DNA of 5,902 nucleotides from Collinsella sp. CAG:166 (GTDB lineage: Bacteria > Actinomycetota > Coriobacteriia > Coriobacteriales > Coriobacteriaceae): the NCBI GenBank assembly GCA_000434535.1, contig FR878605.1, forward strand, positions 10,480 through 16,381, read 5' to 3'. The position numbers and the translations under genes are program-made. The notes beneath the pieces were generated by a model. The model did no database searches, was not told the DNA's origin, and saw only the letters and a program-made list of their open reading frames with translations. How positions within the stretch are numbered: position 1 is the first letter of the stretch; every line of letters starts with the position of its first letter. Below are positions 1 to 5,902 of the stretch, piece by piece.

Positions 1-971
1 TGATCGGCGTACAGTGCGTCAGCCCGCTGCTGTTCGTGCTGGGCGGCATCGCCATCTCGTTCACCTACGTCAATATCATTTATGCGCTGTCCACCACGTT
101 TAAGCACATCGGCAAGGCTATCGGCGTCATTCTGGTTATCGTGCAGATCCCGGGTTCGTCGGGCATGTACCCCATCGAGATGATGCCAGGCTTCTTCCAG
201 TGGCTGCACCCGCTGCTGCCCTTTACCTACGGCATCAATCTGCTGCGCGAGACGGTCGGCGGCATGTATTCGTTCAACTACCTGTTTAACCTGTGCATTC
301 TGGGCGTGTTCTTGATCGTGGCGCTCTTTATCGGTCTGCAGCTGCGTCCGCTGCTGCTCAACCTTAACCTGCTCTTTGATAAACAGCTTTCCACGACCGG
401 TATGATGATTTGCGAGTCCAACGACCTGCCGCGCCAGCGCTACTCGCTGCGCACGGCCATGCGTGTCATGCTCGATTCCGATTCGTACCGTCGCGAACTG
501 CTCGATCATGCGGTCGCCTTTGAACATCGCTACCCGTACTACATCAAGGGCGGTTTTGCCGCCGTGGTGGGCGTTCAGGTCCTGCTCTTTGTCCTGTCGA
601 CGGTTCTCGATATCGACAATAACGGCAAGATCATCCTGCTTGTCATTTGGATCATCTCGGTTATTGCCATCTGCGGCTGGCTTATCAATATCGAATATAT
701 CCGCGCGAGCCTCAATACCCAGATGCGCATCTCGGCGCTTTCGGATGAGGACCTGCGTCGCGAGATGCGCGAGCACACGGCCGCCATTCCTGCCGCCCGC
801 CACATGTTTGGCCTCAACGCCAGCGAGCGTGGTGCCAAGGGCGGCGATCAGTCCACGGGCCGCTTGCCGCATATCGGCTCGCACCATAAATCTCAGGGCA
901 GCGACAGCACAGCCACAAATGATGGAGATACCACCGCGCTTGGCAAGCACTCCAAAGGAGGTGAGGCATAA
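1..971 (+). CDS. YhgE/Pip-family membrane protein, C-terminal part (5' end outside window)
   Basis: The reading frame is open from the left edge (first full codon at 3) to the TAA at 969-971, giving 322 visible residues. The GTG at 36 is not the true start, because the homology to the downstream paralogue begins before it. The first visible residue aligns near residue 595 of the 729-aa neighbour, so most of the protein is missing. The shared core (about nt 111-251) has the pattern GKAxxVxLxxxQ, then PIEM, then LPFTxGIN, as in the C-terminal membrane domain of YhgE/Pip proteins, a fold related to ABC-2 type permeases. After the core membrane segments (ending near nt 350) comes a charged stretch, then two further hydrophobic segments (about nt 549-608 and 624-689), then a hydrophilic Ser/Gly/Thr/His-rich tail to the stop. 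This tail is absent from the neighbour. Family assignment is secure. Function is not: known relatives include the lactococcal phage infection protein Pip and the type VII secretion components EsaA/YueB. Confidence 0.88.
   Translation, partial: IGVQCVSPLLFVLGGIAISFTYVNIIYALSTTFKHIGKAIGVILVIVQIPGSSGMYPIEMMPGFFQWLHPLLPFTYGINLLRETVGGMYSFNYLFNLCILGVFLIVALFIGLQLRPLLLNLNLLFDKQLSTTGMMICESNDLPRQRYSLRTAMRVMLDSDSYRRELLDHAVAFEHRYPYYIKGGFAAVVGVQVLLFVLSTVLDIDNNGKIILLVIWIISVIAICGWLINIEYIRASLNTQMRISALSDEDLRREMREHTAAIPAARHMFGLNASERGAKGGDQSTGRLPHIGSHHKSQGSDSTATNDGDTTALGKHSKGGEA
954..963 (+). promoter_or_regulatory. Strong Shine-Dalgarno site inside the end of the upstream gene
   Basis: AAAGGAGGTG lies 8 bases before the ATG at 972 and is a near-perfect match to the anti-Shine-Dalgarno sequence. 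It sits in the last codons of the upstream YhgE-like gene, whose TAA (969-971) abuts the ATG. This fixes the start of the second gene and suggests co-expression, probably with translational coupling. Confidence 0.9.
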
Positions 972-3161
972 ATGAAGAACATCCTGCATCTGTTTAGGCG
1001 CGATGTCCAAAACGTGTCTCGCTCCGTGATCGGCTTGATTGTCGTGATGGGCCTCATTATCGTGCCGTGTCTGTACGCGTGGTTTAACATCGCCGGCAGC
1101 TGGGATCCGTACGGCAACACCGGCAATCTTAAGATCGCCGTGGTCAACACCGATGAGGGTTACGAGAGCGATCTGATTCCCGTCGAGGTTAACGTGGGCG
1201 AAAACGTGACCGCCACCCTACGCGGCAACGAGAGCTTCGATTGGGTTGTACTCAACAATCGAGAAAAGGCCATCGAGGGCGTCAAATCGGGCGCATACTA
1301 TGCGGCTGTCGTCATCCCCAAGACGTTTAGTGCCGATATGATGACGCTTTTCTCGACCGACGTGAAACACGCCGATATCGAGTTTTACGAGAACCAGAAG
1401 GCCAACGCCATCGCGCAGATCGTGACCGAGAAGGGTTCGAGCGCCGTTCAGAACCAGGTTAACGAATCTTTTACCGAGACCATTACGAGCATCGGTCTTA
1501 AGACGGTGTCCAGCCTGCTCGATTACATGAGCACCGACCAGGTCAGCAACTTTATCGCCAACCTGTCCTCGACGCTCGGCGATTCGATTGAGGACCTGCA
1601 AGACGTTCAGGCTAATGCTTCGTCGCTGGCGGGCATTTTGAGCTCTACGTCCGATTCGTTGACGTCGGCGAGCGGTATGCTCCAGCAGACGGGTACGGTC
1701 GATGAGTCGACCAAGCGGTTGATGGAGCATGCCAAGAGCGGCATGAGCGATTCCAAAGAAGCGCTGAAGGCCGCCAACGACGCCATCAACGCCGCGATTG
1801 ACGGAAGCGCTGGCTCGTTCGACAACGTGTCCGCCGAGCTTGCGAAGGCATTCGATGCCGCGAATCAGCATGTTGACCTTACGGTGTCTCAGCTCAACGA
1901 TGCCGCGGCGGCGCTCAATACACGTGCCGACGATATCGACGCCACGGCCGACCAGCTCCGCGGCTTTGCCGAGCAGGTCAGTGACGAAAAGCTCCAGGAG
2001 AGCCTCAAGTCTGTGGCAACATCGCTGAACAGGATCGCGGTGGAGTATCGCAACAGCGCCAAGGACCTGACGGCAACTGCTAAGTCCCTTTCTGACAGCA
2101 TGGCAGAGGTCAACAGCACGCGTGCCGAAGTCGACCAGGCCATCGCCGATGCCAAGGCGGGCATTTCGGGCGCCAAGTCCGACTACGACTCCACGTTCTC
2201 GGTCAAGGCAAAGGAGCTCAAGAAGACGGTTTCAGGCATCCTGGACTCGCTGGATGGCATCTCGGGCGATCTGGATAGCGCCGTAGACGGCCTGACCGAC
2301 GCATCCGGTTCGCTGGCAAAGGGCCTCTCCAAGGCTGCAAAGCTGGTCAACAAGGCTTCCGATCAGCTGGGTGAAGCGTCCGATAAGATCAGTGCCTTTA
2401 AGGACGAGCTCGACGGCGCCCTTATGTCGGACGATCTGGCCACGATCAAGACGATGATTGGCAATGATCCCGAGGGTTTGGCCGTGTCGCTTTCCGGTCC
2501 CGTCGCGCTCGATCGCAAGCCGGTCTATCCGATCCGCAACTACGGCTCGGCCATGGCGCCGTTCTACACGATTCTGTCGCTCTGGGTCGGCTCGATCGTG
2601 CTGGCGGCCATGATGAAGGTGTCGGTTGACGACGAACTCATCAATGAGTTAATCCCCGTGCGCTTGCACGAGATCTACCTGGGCCGCTACCTGTTCTTTG
2701 GCGGTCTGGCCCTGCTGCAGGCAACGCTCGTGTGCGCGGGCGACATCCTGTTCTTTGGCATTCAGTGCGACAACCCGCTGCAGTTTGTGCTGGCGGGCTG
2801 GGTCGCGAGTCTCGTGTTCTCCAATATCGTCTACACGCTTACGGTTTCGTTTGGCGATATCGGCAAGGCTTTGGCCGTTGTGCTGCTGGTCATGCAGGTC
2901 GGCGGTTCGGGCGGTACGTTCCCCATCGAGATGACCGGCCCTGTGTTCCAGGCGATCTATCCGTTCCTGCCGTTTACCCATGGCATTAACGCCATGCATG
3001 CCGCCATGGCTGGCGCCTACCATATGGAGTACTGGGTTGAGCTGGGCATTCTGGCGAGCTATCTGATTCCGTCGCTGGCCCTGGGCGTCGTCTTCCGCCG
3101 TCCGGTCATCAAAGCCAACGACTGGATCATCGAAAAGCTGGAGTCAACCAAATTAATCTAG
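972..3161 (+). CDS. YhgE/Pip domain-containing membrane protein, complete
   Basis: This 729-aa protein starts at the ATG at 972, set by a strong ribosome binding site and the zero-base junction with the gene before it. Residues 1-17 are a short basic cytoplasmic end. Residues about 18-40 form a membrane segment ending in the typical YhgE N-terminal signature (PCLYAWFNI, then WDPYGNTGNLKIAVVNTDEG). Residues about 50-180 are the N-terminal soluble domain. Residues about 200-480 are Ala/Ser/Asp/Lys-rich, almost free of Pro and aromatics, and look like long helices or coiled coil; residues 416-478 show Leu/Gly spacing like the heptad repeats of this family. Residues about 529-710 hold some five or six membrane segments with PIEM (651-654) and LPFTHGIN (666-673). 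The ectodomain should lie outside the membrane. Known relatives are phage receptors (Pip, YueB) or type VII secretion parts (EsaA). No secretion genes are visible here, so the cellular role is open. Some annotation pipelines label such proteins as ABC transporter permeases; no ATPase is present in the window. Confidence 0.93.
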   Translation: MKNILHLFRRDVQNVSRSVIGLIVVMGLIIVPCLYAWFNIAGSWDPYGNTGNLKIAVVNTDEGYESDLIPVEVNVGENVTATLRGNESFDWVVLNNREKAIEGVKSGAYYAAVVIPKTFSADMMTLFSTDVKHADIEFYENQKANAIAQIVTEKGSSAVQNQVNESFTETITSIGLKTVSSLLDYMSTDQVSNFIANLSSTLGDSIEDLQDVQANASSLAGILSSTSDSLTSASGMLQQTGTVDESTKRLMEHAKSGMSDSKEALKAANDAINAAIDGSAGSFDNVSAELAKAFDAANQHVDLTVSQLNDAAAALNTRADDIDATADQLRGFAEQVSDEKLQESLKSVATSLNRIAVEYRNSAKDLTATAKSLSDSMAEVNSTRAEVDQAIADAKAGISGAKSDYDSTFSVKAKELKKTVSGILDSLDGISGDLDSAVDGLTDASGSLAKGLSKAAKLVNKASDQLGEASDKISAFKDELDGALMSDDLATIKTMIGNDPEGLAVSLSGPVALDRKPVYPIRNYGSAMAPFYTILSLWVGSIVLAAMMKVSVDDELINELIPVRLHEIYLGRYLFFGGLALLQATLVCAGDILFFGIQCDNPLQFVLAGWVASLVFSNIVYTLTVSFGDIGKALAVVLLVMQVGGSGGTFPIEMTGPVFQAIYPFLPFTHGINAMHAAMAGAYHMEYWVELGILASYLIPSLALGVVFRRPVIKANDWIIEKLESTKLI

Positions 3162-3187
3162 TTACGCGGTTTTACCAAACCGCGTAA
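3162..3187 (+). other. Perfect 11-bp hairpin directly after the YhgE-pair operon
   Basis: TTACGCGGTTT (3162-3172) pairs perfectly with AAACCGCGTAA (3177-3187) around a TACC loop. It begins on the base after the TAG stop of the second YhgE gene. No T-run follows, so it is not a classical intrinsic terminator. It may protect the mRNA 3' end, or act together with the proper terminator about 50 bases downstream. Confidence 0.75.
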
Positions 3188-3236
3188 CGGCTCGACGCTG
3201 CAAACGCCCCTAAGCGGCAATCTGACGTTCAATTTC

Positions 3237-3271
3237 AAGGGCGCGACCAGAAGGTCAGCGCCCTTTTATTT
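3237..3271 (+). terminator. Intrinsic terminator of the YhgE-pair operon
   Basis: AAGGGCGC (3237-3244) pairs with GCGCCCTT (3258-3265). GACC (3245-3248) pairs with GGTC (3253-3256) around an AGAA loop, leaving a single bulged A at 3257. The 12-bp stem runs into a T-rich tail, TTATTT (3266-3271), overlapping the T-run TTTT at 3264-3267. This is a typical rho-independent terminator for transcripts from the left. Confidence 0.88.
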
Positions 3272-3356
3272 CACGTCACCTTGCTCGCTTAGGGTCGTTT
3301 TCGCTGACATTGCCGGAGCATCGAGGTTCACTTCGCCGACGCTTTAGCGGGCTGGA

Positions 3357-3386
3357 TTGCACGGGCTGCTTGGTTGTTGCTACAGT
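3357..3386 (+). promoter_or_regulatory. Candidate extended -10 promoter for the DMT transporter
   Basis: TACAGT (3381-3386) matches four of six bases of the -10 consensus and is preceded by TGC (3378-3380), the extended -10 element. A weak -35, TTGCAC (3357-3362), lies 18 bases upstream. Transcription would start at about 3392-3394, giving a leader of about 100 bases. The match is moderate and made by eye in GC-rich DNA, but it is the best candidate between the preceding terminator and the gene. Confidence 0.45.
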
Positions 3387-3390
3387 AGCG

Positions 3391-3428
3391 GGGCGTACCG
3401 GGGGTCCGGTGCGCCCTGTTTGTATTTG
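3391..3428 (+). promoter_or_regulatory. Stable leader hairpin with T-rich flank (possible attenuator or 5' stabiliser)
   Basis: GGGCGTACCGG (3391-3401) pairs with CCGGTGCGCCC (3406-3416) around a GGGT loop, an 11-bp GC-rich stem with one G-T wobble. It is followed by TGTTTGTATTTG (3417-3428), a broken T-rich stretch. It resembles a weak intrinsic terminator, but lies upstream of the transporter start and immediately after the candidate promoter. It could be a 5' mRNA stabilising hairpin, an attenuator, or the end of a very short transcript. The stem is plainly visible; the role is inferred. Confidence 0.55.
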
Positions 3429-3494
3429 ACCATGAGGCGGCACGCAGCCATACGCGTGCGGACACCACGCCCAGATTGAGTGTGAGGACGTTCC

Positions 3495-4478
3495 ATGGCC
3501 CAATACGCTGCCAACGAAATCGAAAACTTGCCCGACAGCCCTGTGGCCCGCGAAGACTTGGGTGCCGGCGGCTCCTCTCGCGGTGCCGGCGCACGCTCGC
3601 CGCTGTTCTGGAAGGTCTTGCTGCTTTCGATAGCGGTCATCTGGGGCTATTCCTTCACCACCATGAAGGATGCGCTCGATACCATTCCGGTGTTCGAGCT
3701 GCTCTACGTTCGCTTCCTTCCGGCTTCGCTGGTTATGTTCGTCATCTTCCACAAACGCATCATCGCTCATTTCAATGCCCGCAACCTAATCGTCGGGCTT
3801 GGCATGGGCGCGCTCATGTGGGGTGCCTACGGTTTGCAGACGATTGGCCTGGCACAGACCACGGCAGGCAAGAGTGCATTTTTGACGGGTACCTATTGCA
3901 TCCTCGTGCCGTTTGCGAGCTACGTCCTAAGCGGCGAAAAGCTTACCCGTTACAACTTGGGCGCCGCGTTGCTGTGCCTGGCGGGCATTGGCCTGGTGGC
4001 GCTCGATAGCGTCGAGTTCAATGTCGGCGATGTCATCACACTGGGCGGCGCGGTCTTCTTTGCCATCCAGATGGCGGTGACCGCCAAGTACGGCCGCAAG
4101 ATGGACATCAACGTCATCACGTTTTGGATGTTTGTGGGCAACGGCGTGCTGAGCCTGATCTCGTCGCTGTTATTCGAGACCCAAGCGCCGCTGTCCGTGT
4201 GGACGCCGAGCTTTATCGGTGTGATGGCGTTTCTATCGGTGGGCTGTACGTGTGTGGCTCTGCTCATCCAAAACGTCGGCCTGGCGCATGTCCCGGCCTC
4301 AACGGGCTCGCTGCTCCTTTCGATGGAGTCGCCTTCGGGTGTGCTGTTCTCGGTGCTGCTGATGGGGGAGGCGCTCACCTCGCGCCTGCTCGCCGGCTTC
4401 GCGCTCATCTTTCTTTCGATTATCTTGAGCGAGACGCATTTCGATTTTTTGCGTCGAAAGCCGCGTCCGCAATTGTAA
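3495..4478 (+). CDS. DMT superfamily transporter with two EamA domains
   Basis: This 327-aa protein is probably a 10-TM inner-membrane carrier of the drug/metabolite transporter superfamily. An in-frame TGA at 3483-3485 leaves the ATG at 3495 as the first usable start, and GAGG (3484-3487) lies 7 bases before it. Residues 1-35 are a hydrophilic Gly/Ala/Ser-rich cytoplasmic leader, longer than usual. The first EamA repeat spans about 38-171 and contains the family-like WGYSFTTMKDAL near the end of TM1, and a GxxxxxxxxGLQTIGLAQTTAGKSAFL-type stretch at about 101-130. The second spans about 177-313 and contains the usual ESPSGVLFSVLLMGE pattern (278-292) before the last membrane segment. The C-terminus is short and basic. 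Family members export or import amino acids, nucleotides and other metabolites; the substrate cannot be told from sequence. It appears to be transcribed alone, between two terminators. Confidence 0.93.
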   Translation: MAQYAANEIENLPDSPVAREDLGAGGSSRGAGARSPLFWKVLLLSIAVIWGYSFTTMKDALDTIPVFELLYVRFLPASLVMFVIFHKRIIAHFNARNLIVGLGMGALMWGAYGLQTIGLAQTTAGKSAFLTGTYCILVPFASYVLSGEKLTRYNLGAALLCLAGIGLVALDSVEFNVGDVITLGGAVFFAIQMAVTAKYGRKMDINVITFWMFVGNGVLSLISSLLFETQAPLSVWTPSFIGVMAFLSVGCTCVALLIQNVGLAHVPASTGSLLLSMESPSGVLFSVLLMGEALTSRLLAGFALIFLSIILSETHFDFLRRKPRPQL

Positions 4479-4490
4479 ACAATTTGTTGC

Positions 4491-4515
4491 GCCGCCTCCC
4501 GGGGCGGCATTTTTT
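4491..4515 (+). terminator. Intrinsic terminator of the DMT transporter gene
   Basis: GCCGCC (4491-4496) pairs with GGCGGC (4503-4508) around a six-base loop, followed by A and six T residues (4510-4515). It begins 12 bases after the transporter stop codon. It separates this gene from the amidohydrolase downstream. Confidence 0.88.
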
Positions 4516-4541
4516 ATGTGTCGCCCTTAAAGTAGTACCTT

Positions 4542-4563
4542 GCACTTTACGCTATCAAAGTGC
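4542..4563 (+). promoter_or_regulatory. Inverted repeat upstream of the amidohydrolase gene
   Basis: GCACTTT (4542-4548) and AAAGTGC (4557-4563) form a perfect 7-bp inverted repeat with an 8-base spacer. It lies 30 bases before the ATG at 4594, in the only region where a promoter for this gene could lie. It could be an operator or a leader hairpin. A further AAAGT at 4529-4533 could pair with the same ACTTT (4544-4548), so alternative folds are possible. I could not identify a convincing -35/-10 pair in the 78 bases between the terminator and the gene. Confidence 0.35.
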
Positions 4564-4582
4564 TTGCTGCAAAAACGTTACT

Positions 4583-4588
4583 GGAGGG
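4583..4588 (+). promoter_or_regulatory. Ribosome binding site that sets the amidohydrolase start
   Basis: GGAGGG ends 5 bases before the ATG at 4594. It decides against an in-frame TTG at 4540, which would add 18 residues (including several Cys, Lys and Arg) but has no Shine-Dalgarno sequence and lies within the inverted-repeat region. Confidence 0.88.
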
Positions 4589-4593
4589 CATCT

Positions 4594-5889
4594 ATGGCAC
4601 CAGCACTGTCCGATCTTCAACCGCAATCAGCGCCCAAGGCCACCGCGGCGGCGCAGACCGCTATCGGTGACGGTCTTGTTGCAGAAGCTCAGGCTTTTGC
4701 AGATGAGCTCGCTGCGTGGCGACACGATTTACATCAGATGCCCGAGCTGGGTAATAGCCTCCCGCAGACCTCTACGTATATCCAAGCGCGCCTGACCGAG
4801 ATGGACATCCCATTTGCTACGCTCGTCGATGGTTCCTGCGTTGTGGGCCTTGTCGGCGCCGGTGCCGCCGCGGCCCAAGGCAATGGCATCTGCACGAATG
4901 AGCAGGCCGGTACGGTCATCATGCTTCGTGGCGACATGGACGCCCTGCCCGTTGCCGAGGAATCCGGCGAGCCCTTTGCATCCACCAACGGCTGCATGCA
5001 CGCTTGCGGTCACGATATGCACGCGACGGCGCTGCTTGGTGCGGCGCGCCTGCTCAAGGCCCGCGAGGCCGAGCTTGTGGAGGCCAACGCCACGGTGAAA
5101 TTGCTGTTCCAGCCGGGCGAGGAGACCTTTGAGGGGGCACGCGCAGCCATCGCCGACGGCCTGCTGCAGAACCCGCGCCCTCAGGCGGCCTTTGCCATGC
5201 ATGTCAACAGCCAGTCGCCGCTTGGCCTGGTGCTCTATGGGAGCCCGGCGCTTTCGGGCGTGTACGGTTTCCGCATCACGCTCCAGGGCAAGGGTGGCCA
5301 CGGTTCCAGCCCCGAGATTTGCATCGACCCCATCACGGCGGGCGTGCATGTGCACCTGGCGCTCCAGGAGCTTATCTCCCGCGAGGTGCCGGCGGCCAAG
5401 GAAGTCGCACTTACCGTTGGTAAGTTCGCTGGCGGCCTGGCGGCCAACGTCATCCCCGACACCTGCGTGCTCGAGGGAACGCTGCGCGGCTTTGATGTTG
5501 AGCTCATGGAGCACCTCAAGACCCGCATCGCGGAGGTCGTTAACGGTGTTGCCACAACATATCGTACGCCGGCGACCATCGAGACGCTTTCGGATGTTCC
5601 GCCGCTTGTACTCGACAGCGATATGACTCAGGCGTCGCTTGGCTACGTGGGCGCAGTGCTGCCCAAGGCGGCTTTCTTGTCGCTTTTCCATGCCATGGCG
5701 AGCGAGGACTTTGCGCTTATCTCGAGCGAGATTCCGAGTGCGTACTTTACCGTGGGCGCGGCCGTAACCGACACGGACGAACACTTTGCCCAGCATCATC
5801 CCAAGGCGCGCTTTAACGATGCCGAGCTTCCCCTCGGCGCCGCGGCTTATTCCGCCGTCGCTTTGGGCTATATCGCCGACCACCGGTAG
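4594..5889 (+). CDS. M20-family metallo-amidohydrolase (M20D type)
   Basis: This 431-aa cytoplasmic enzyme (no signal peptide) should hydrolyse an amide bond of an N-acyl amino acid, or a related small amide, using a two-metal site. Visible family motifs are RHDLHQMPELG (43-53), LRGDMDALPV (111-120), MHACGHDMHATALLG (135-149), QPGEE (173-177), AMHV (201-204), GKGGHGSSP (232-240), AANVIPD (283-289) and MASEDF (368-373). By analogy with characterised M20D enzymes, the metal ligands should be Cys138, His140, Glu177, His203 and a C-terminal His in HHP (401-403), with Glu176 as the catalytic base and His237 from the smaller dimerisation domain. All are present, so the enzyme looks active. Residues 1-35 are an Ala/Gln-rich extension, and residues about 88-106 form a longer loop than usual before LRGDMDALP. 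Relatives include hippurate hydrolase, AbgB and N-acetyl-diaminopimelate deacetylase; sequence alone does not choose between them. Start is from the ribosome binding site at 4583; stop is TAG at 5887-5889. Confidence 0.94.
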   Translation: MAPALSDLQPQSAPKATAAAQTAIGDGLVAEAQAFADELAAWRHDLHQMPELGNSLPQTSTYIQARLTEMDIPFATLVDGSCVVGLVGAGAAAAQGNGICTNEQAGTVIMLRGDMDALPVAEESGEPFASTNGCMHACGHDMHATALLGAARLLKAREAELVEANATVKLLFQPGEETFEGARAAIADGLLQNPRPQAAFAMHVNSQSPLGLVLYGSPALSGVYGFRITLQGKGGHGSSPEICIDPITAGVHVHLALQELISREVPAAKEVALTVGKFAGGLAANVIPDTCVLEGTLRGFDVELMEHLKTRIAEVVNGVATTYRTPATIETLSDVPPLVLDSDMTQASLGYVGAVLPKAAFLSLFHAMASEDFALISSEIPSAYFTVGAAVTDTDEHFAQHHPKARFNDAELPLGAAAYSAVALGYIADHR

Positions 5890-5902
5890 CACCCAATCTT
5901 GC

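Larger units (their letters stand above)
3162..3494. other. 333-base intergenic region between the YhgE operon and the DMT transporter
   Basis: No supported gene lies here. In order it holds the 11-bp hairpin after the operon, an intrinsic terminator (3237-3271), about 85 bases without recognised signals (3272-3356, apart from a small CGCTTTAGCG palindrome at 3340-3349), a candidate promoter (3357-3386), a GC-rich hairpin with a T-rich flank (3391-3428), and a roughly 65-base leader up to the ribosome binding site of the transporter. Long open frames on the - strand here lack ribosome binding sites or recognisable protein sequence and look like GC-rich chance frames. Confidence 0.8.

Noticed and set aside
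36..38. GTG at 36 as the start of the first gene.
   Set aside because: The frame is open to the left edge, and the residues before 36 align with the paralogue downstream, so the gene starts outside the window.
1218..1871. A 217-codon - strand frame opposite the second YhgE gene.
   Set aside because: It lies wholly within a gene with clear family motifs, and its composition (Arg/Leu/His-rich) fits an antisense shadow.
3440..3459. A 6-bp inverted repeat GCACGC/GCGTGC in the transporter leader.
   Set aside because: It is short, and such GC stems are common by chance in this base composition.
3432..3479. A 15-codon Arg-rich open frame in the transporter leader (MRRHAAIRVRTPRPD), which could be a leader peptide.
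   Set aside because: It has no Shine-Dalgarno sequence, and Arg-rich short frames are expected by chance in GC-rich DNA.
4540..4593. An upstream in-frame TTG start that would lengthen the amidohydrolase by 18 residues.
   Set aside because: There is no ribosome binding site before the TTG, while GGAGGG is ideally placed for the ATG at 4594.
4729..5892. A 387-codon open frame on the - strand opposite the amidohydrolase.
   Set aside because: It is antisense to a gene with complete M20 motifs. It is Arg/Gly/His-rich, with no recognisable domain, as expected for a GC-skewed shadow frame.

Overview
The window is GC-rich with strong GC bias at third codon positions. It reads as a chromosomal segment of a high-GC, gut-type Gram-positive, most like Collinsella or another Coriobacteriia. 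That placement is an inference from codon use, AGGAGG-type ribosome binding sites and the YhgE/Pip membrane proteins; no rRNA or other marker gene is present to confirm it. All four genes lie on the + strand. I see no tRNA or rRNA, no CRISPR array, no insertion sequence and no phage gene.

Region 1 (1-3161) holds the end of an operon of two tandem YhgE/Pip-type proteins. The first is cut by the left edge, so only its C-terminal 322 residues are visible. The second (972-3161, 729 aa) is complete. The stop codon of the first is followed directly by the ATG of the second, whose strong ribosome binding site lies in the end of the first gene. Their C-terminal membrane domains are clearly paralogous, but the upstream protein carries a long extra tail with two more predicted membrane segments. 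The second protein has the family layout: one N-terminal membrane segment, a long helical extracytoplasmic region, then a C-terminal membrane domain. The two probably form a cell-envelope complex.

Region 2 (3162-3494) is a 333-base intergenic stretch. It contains a hairpin directly after the operon, a good intrinsic terminator (3237-3271), a candidate extended -10 promoter (3357-3386), and a strong hairpin (3391-3416) placed about where transcription from that promoter would begin.

Region 3 (3495-4515) is a 10-TM DMT/EamA-family transporter followed by its own intrinsic terminator. Region 4 (4516-5889) is an M20-family metallo-amidohydrolase (peptidase M20D type) with a complete set of expected metal-site residues. 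A short inverted repeat lies in its upstream region. The terminators suggest that the transporter and the amidohydrolase are separate transcription units.

Overall this is an ordinary housekeeping or accessory-membrane region. I do not see a convincing undescribed system. The points most worth a second look are the asymmetric YhgE pair and the hairpin leader of the transporter gene.
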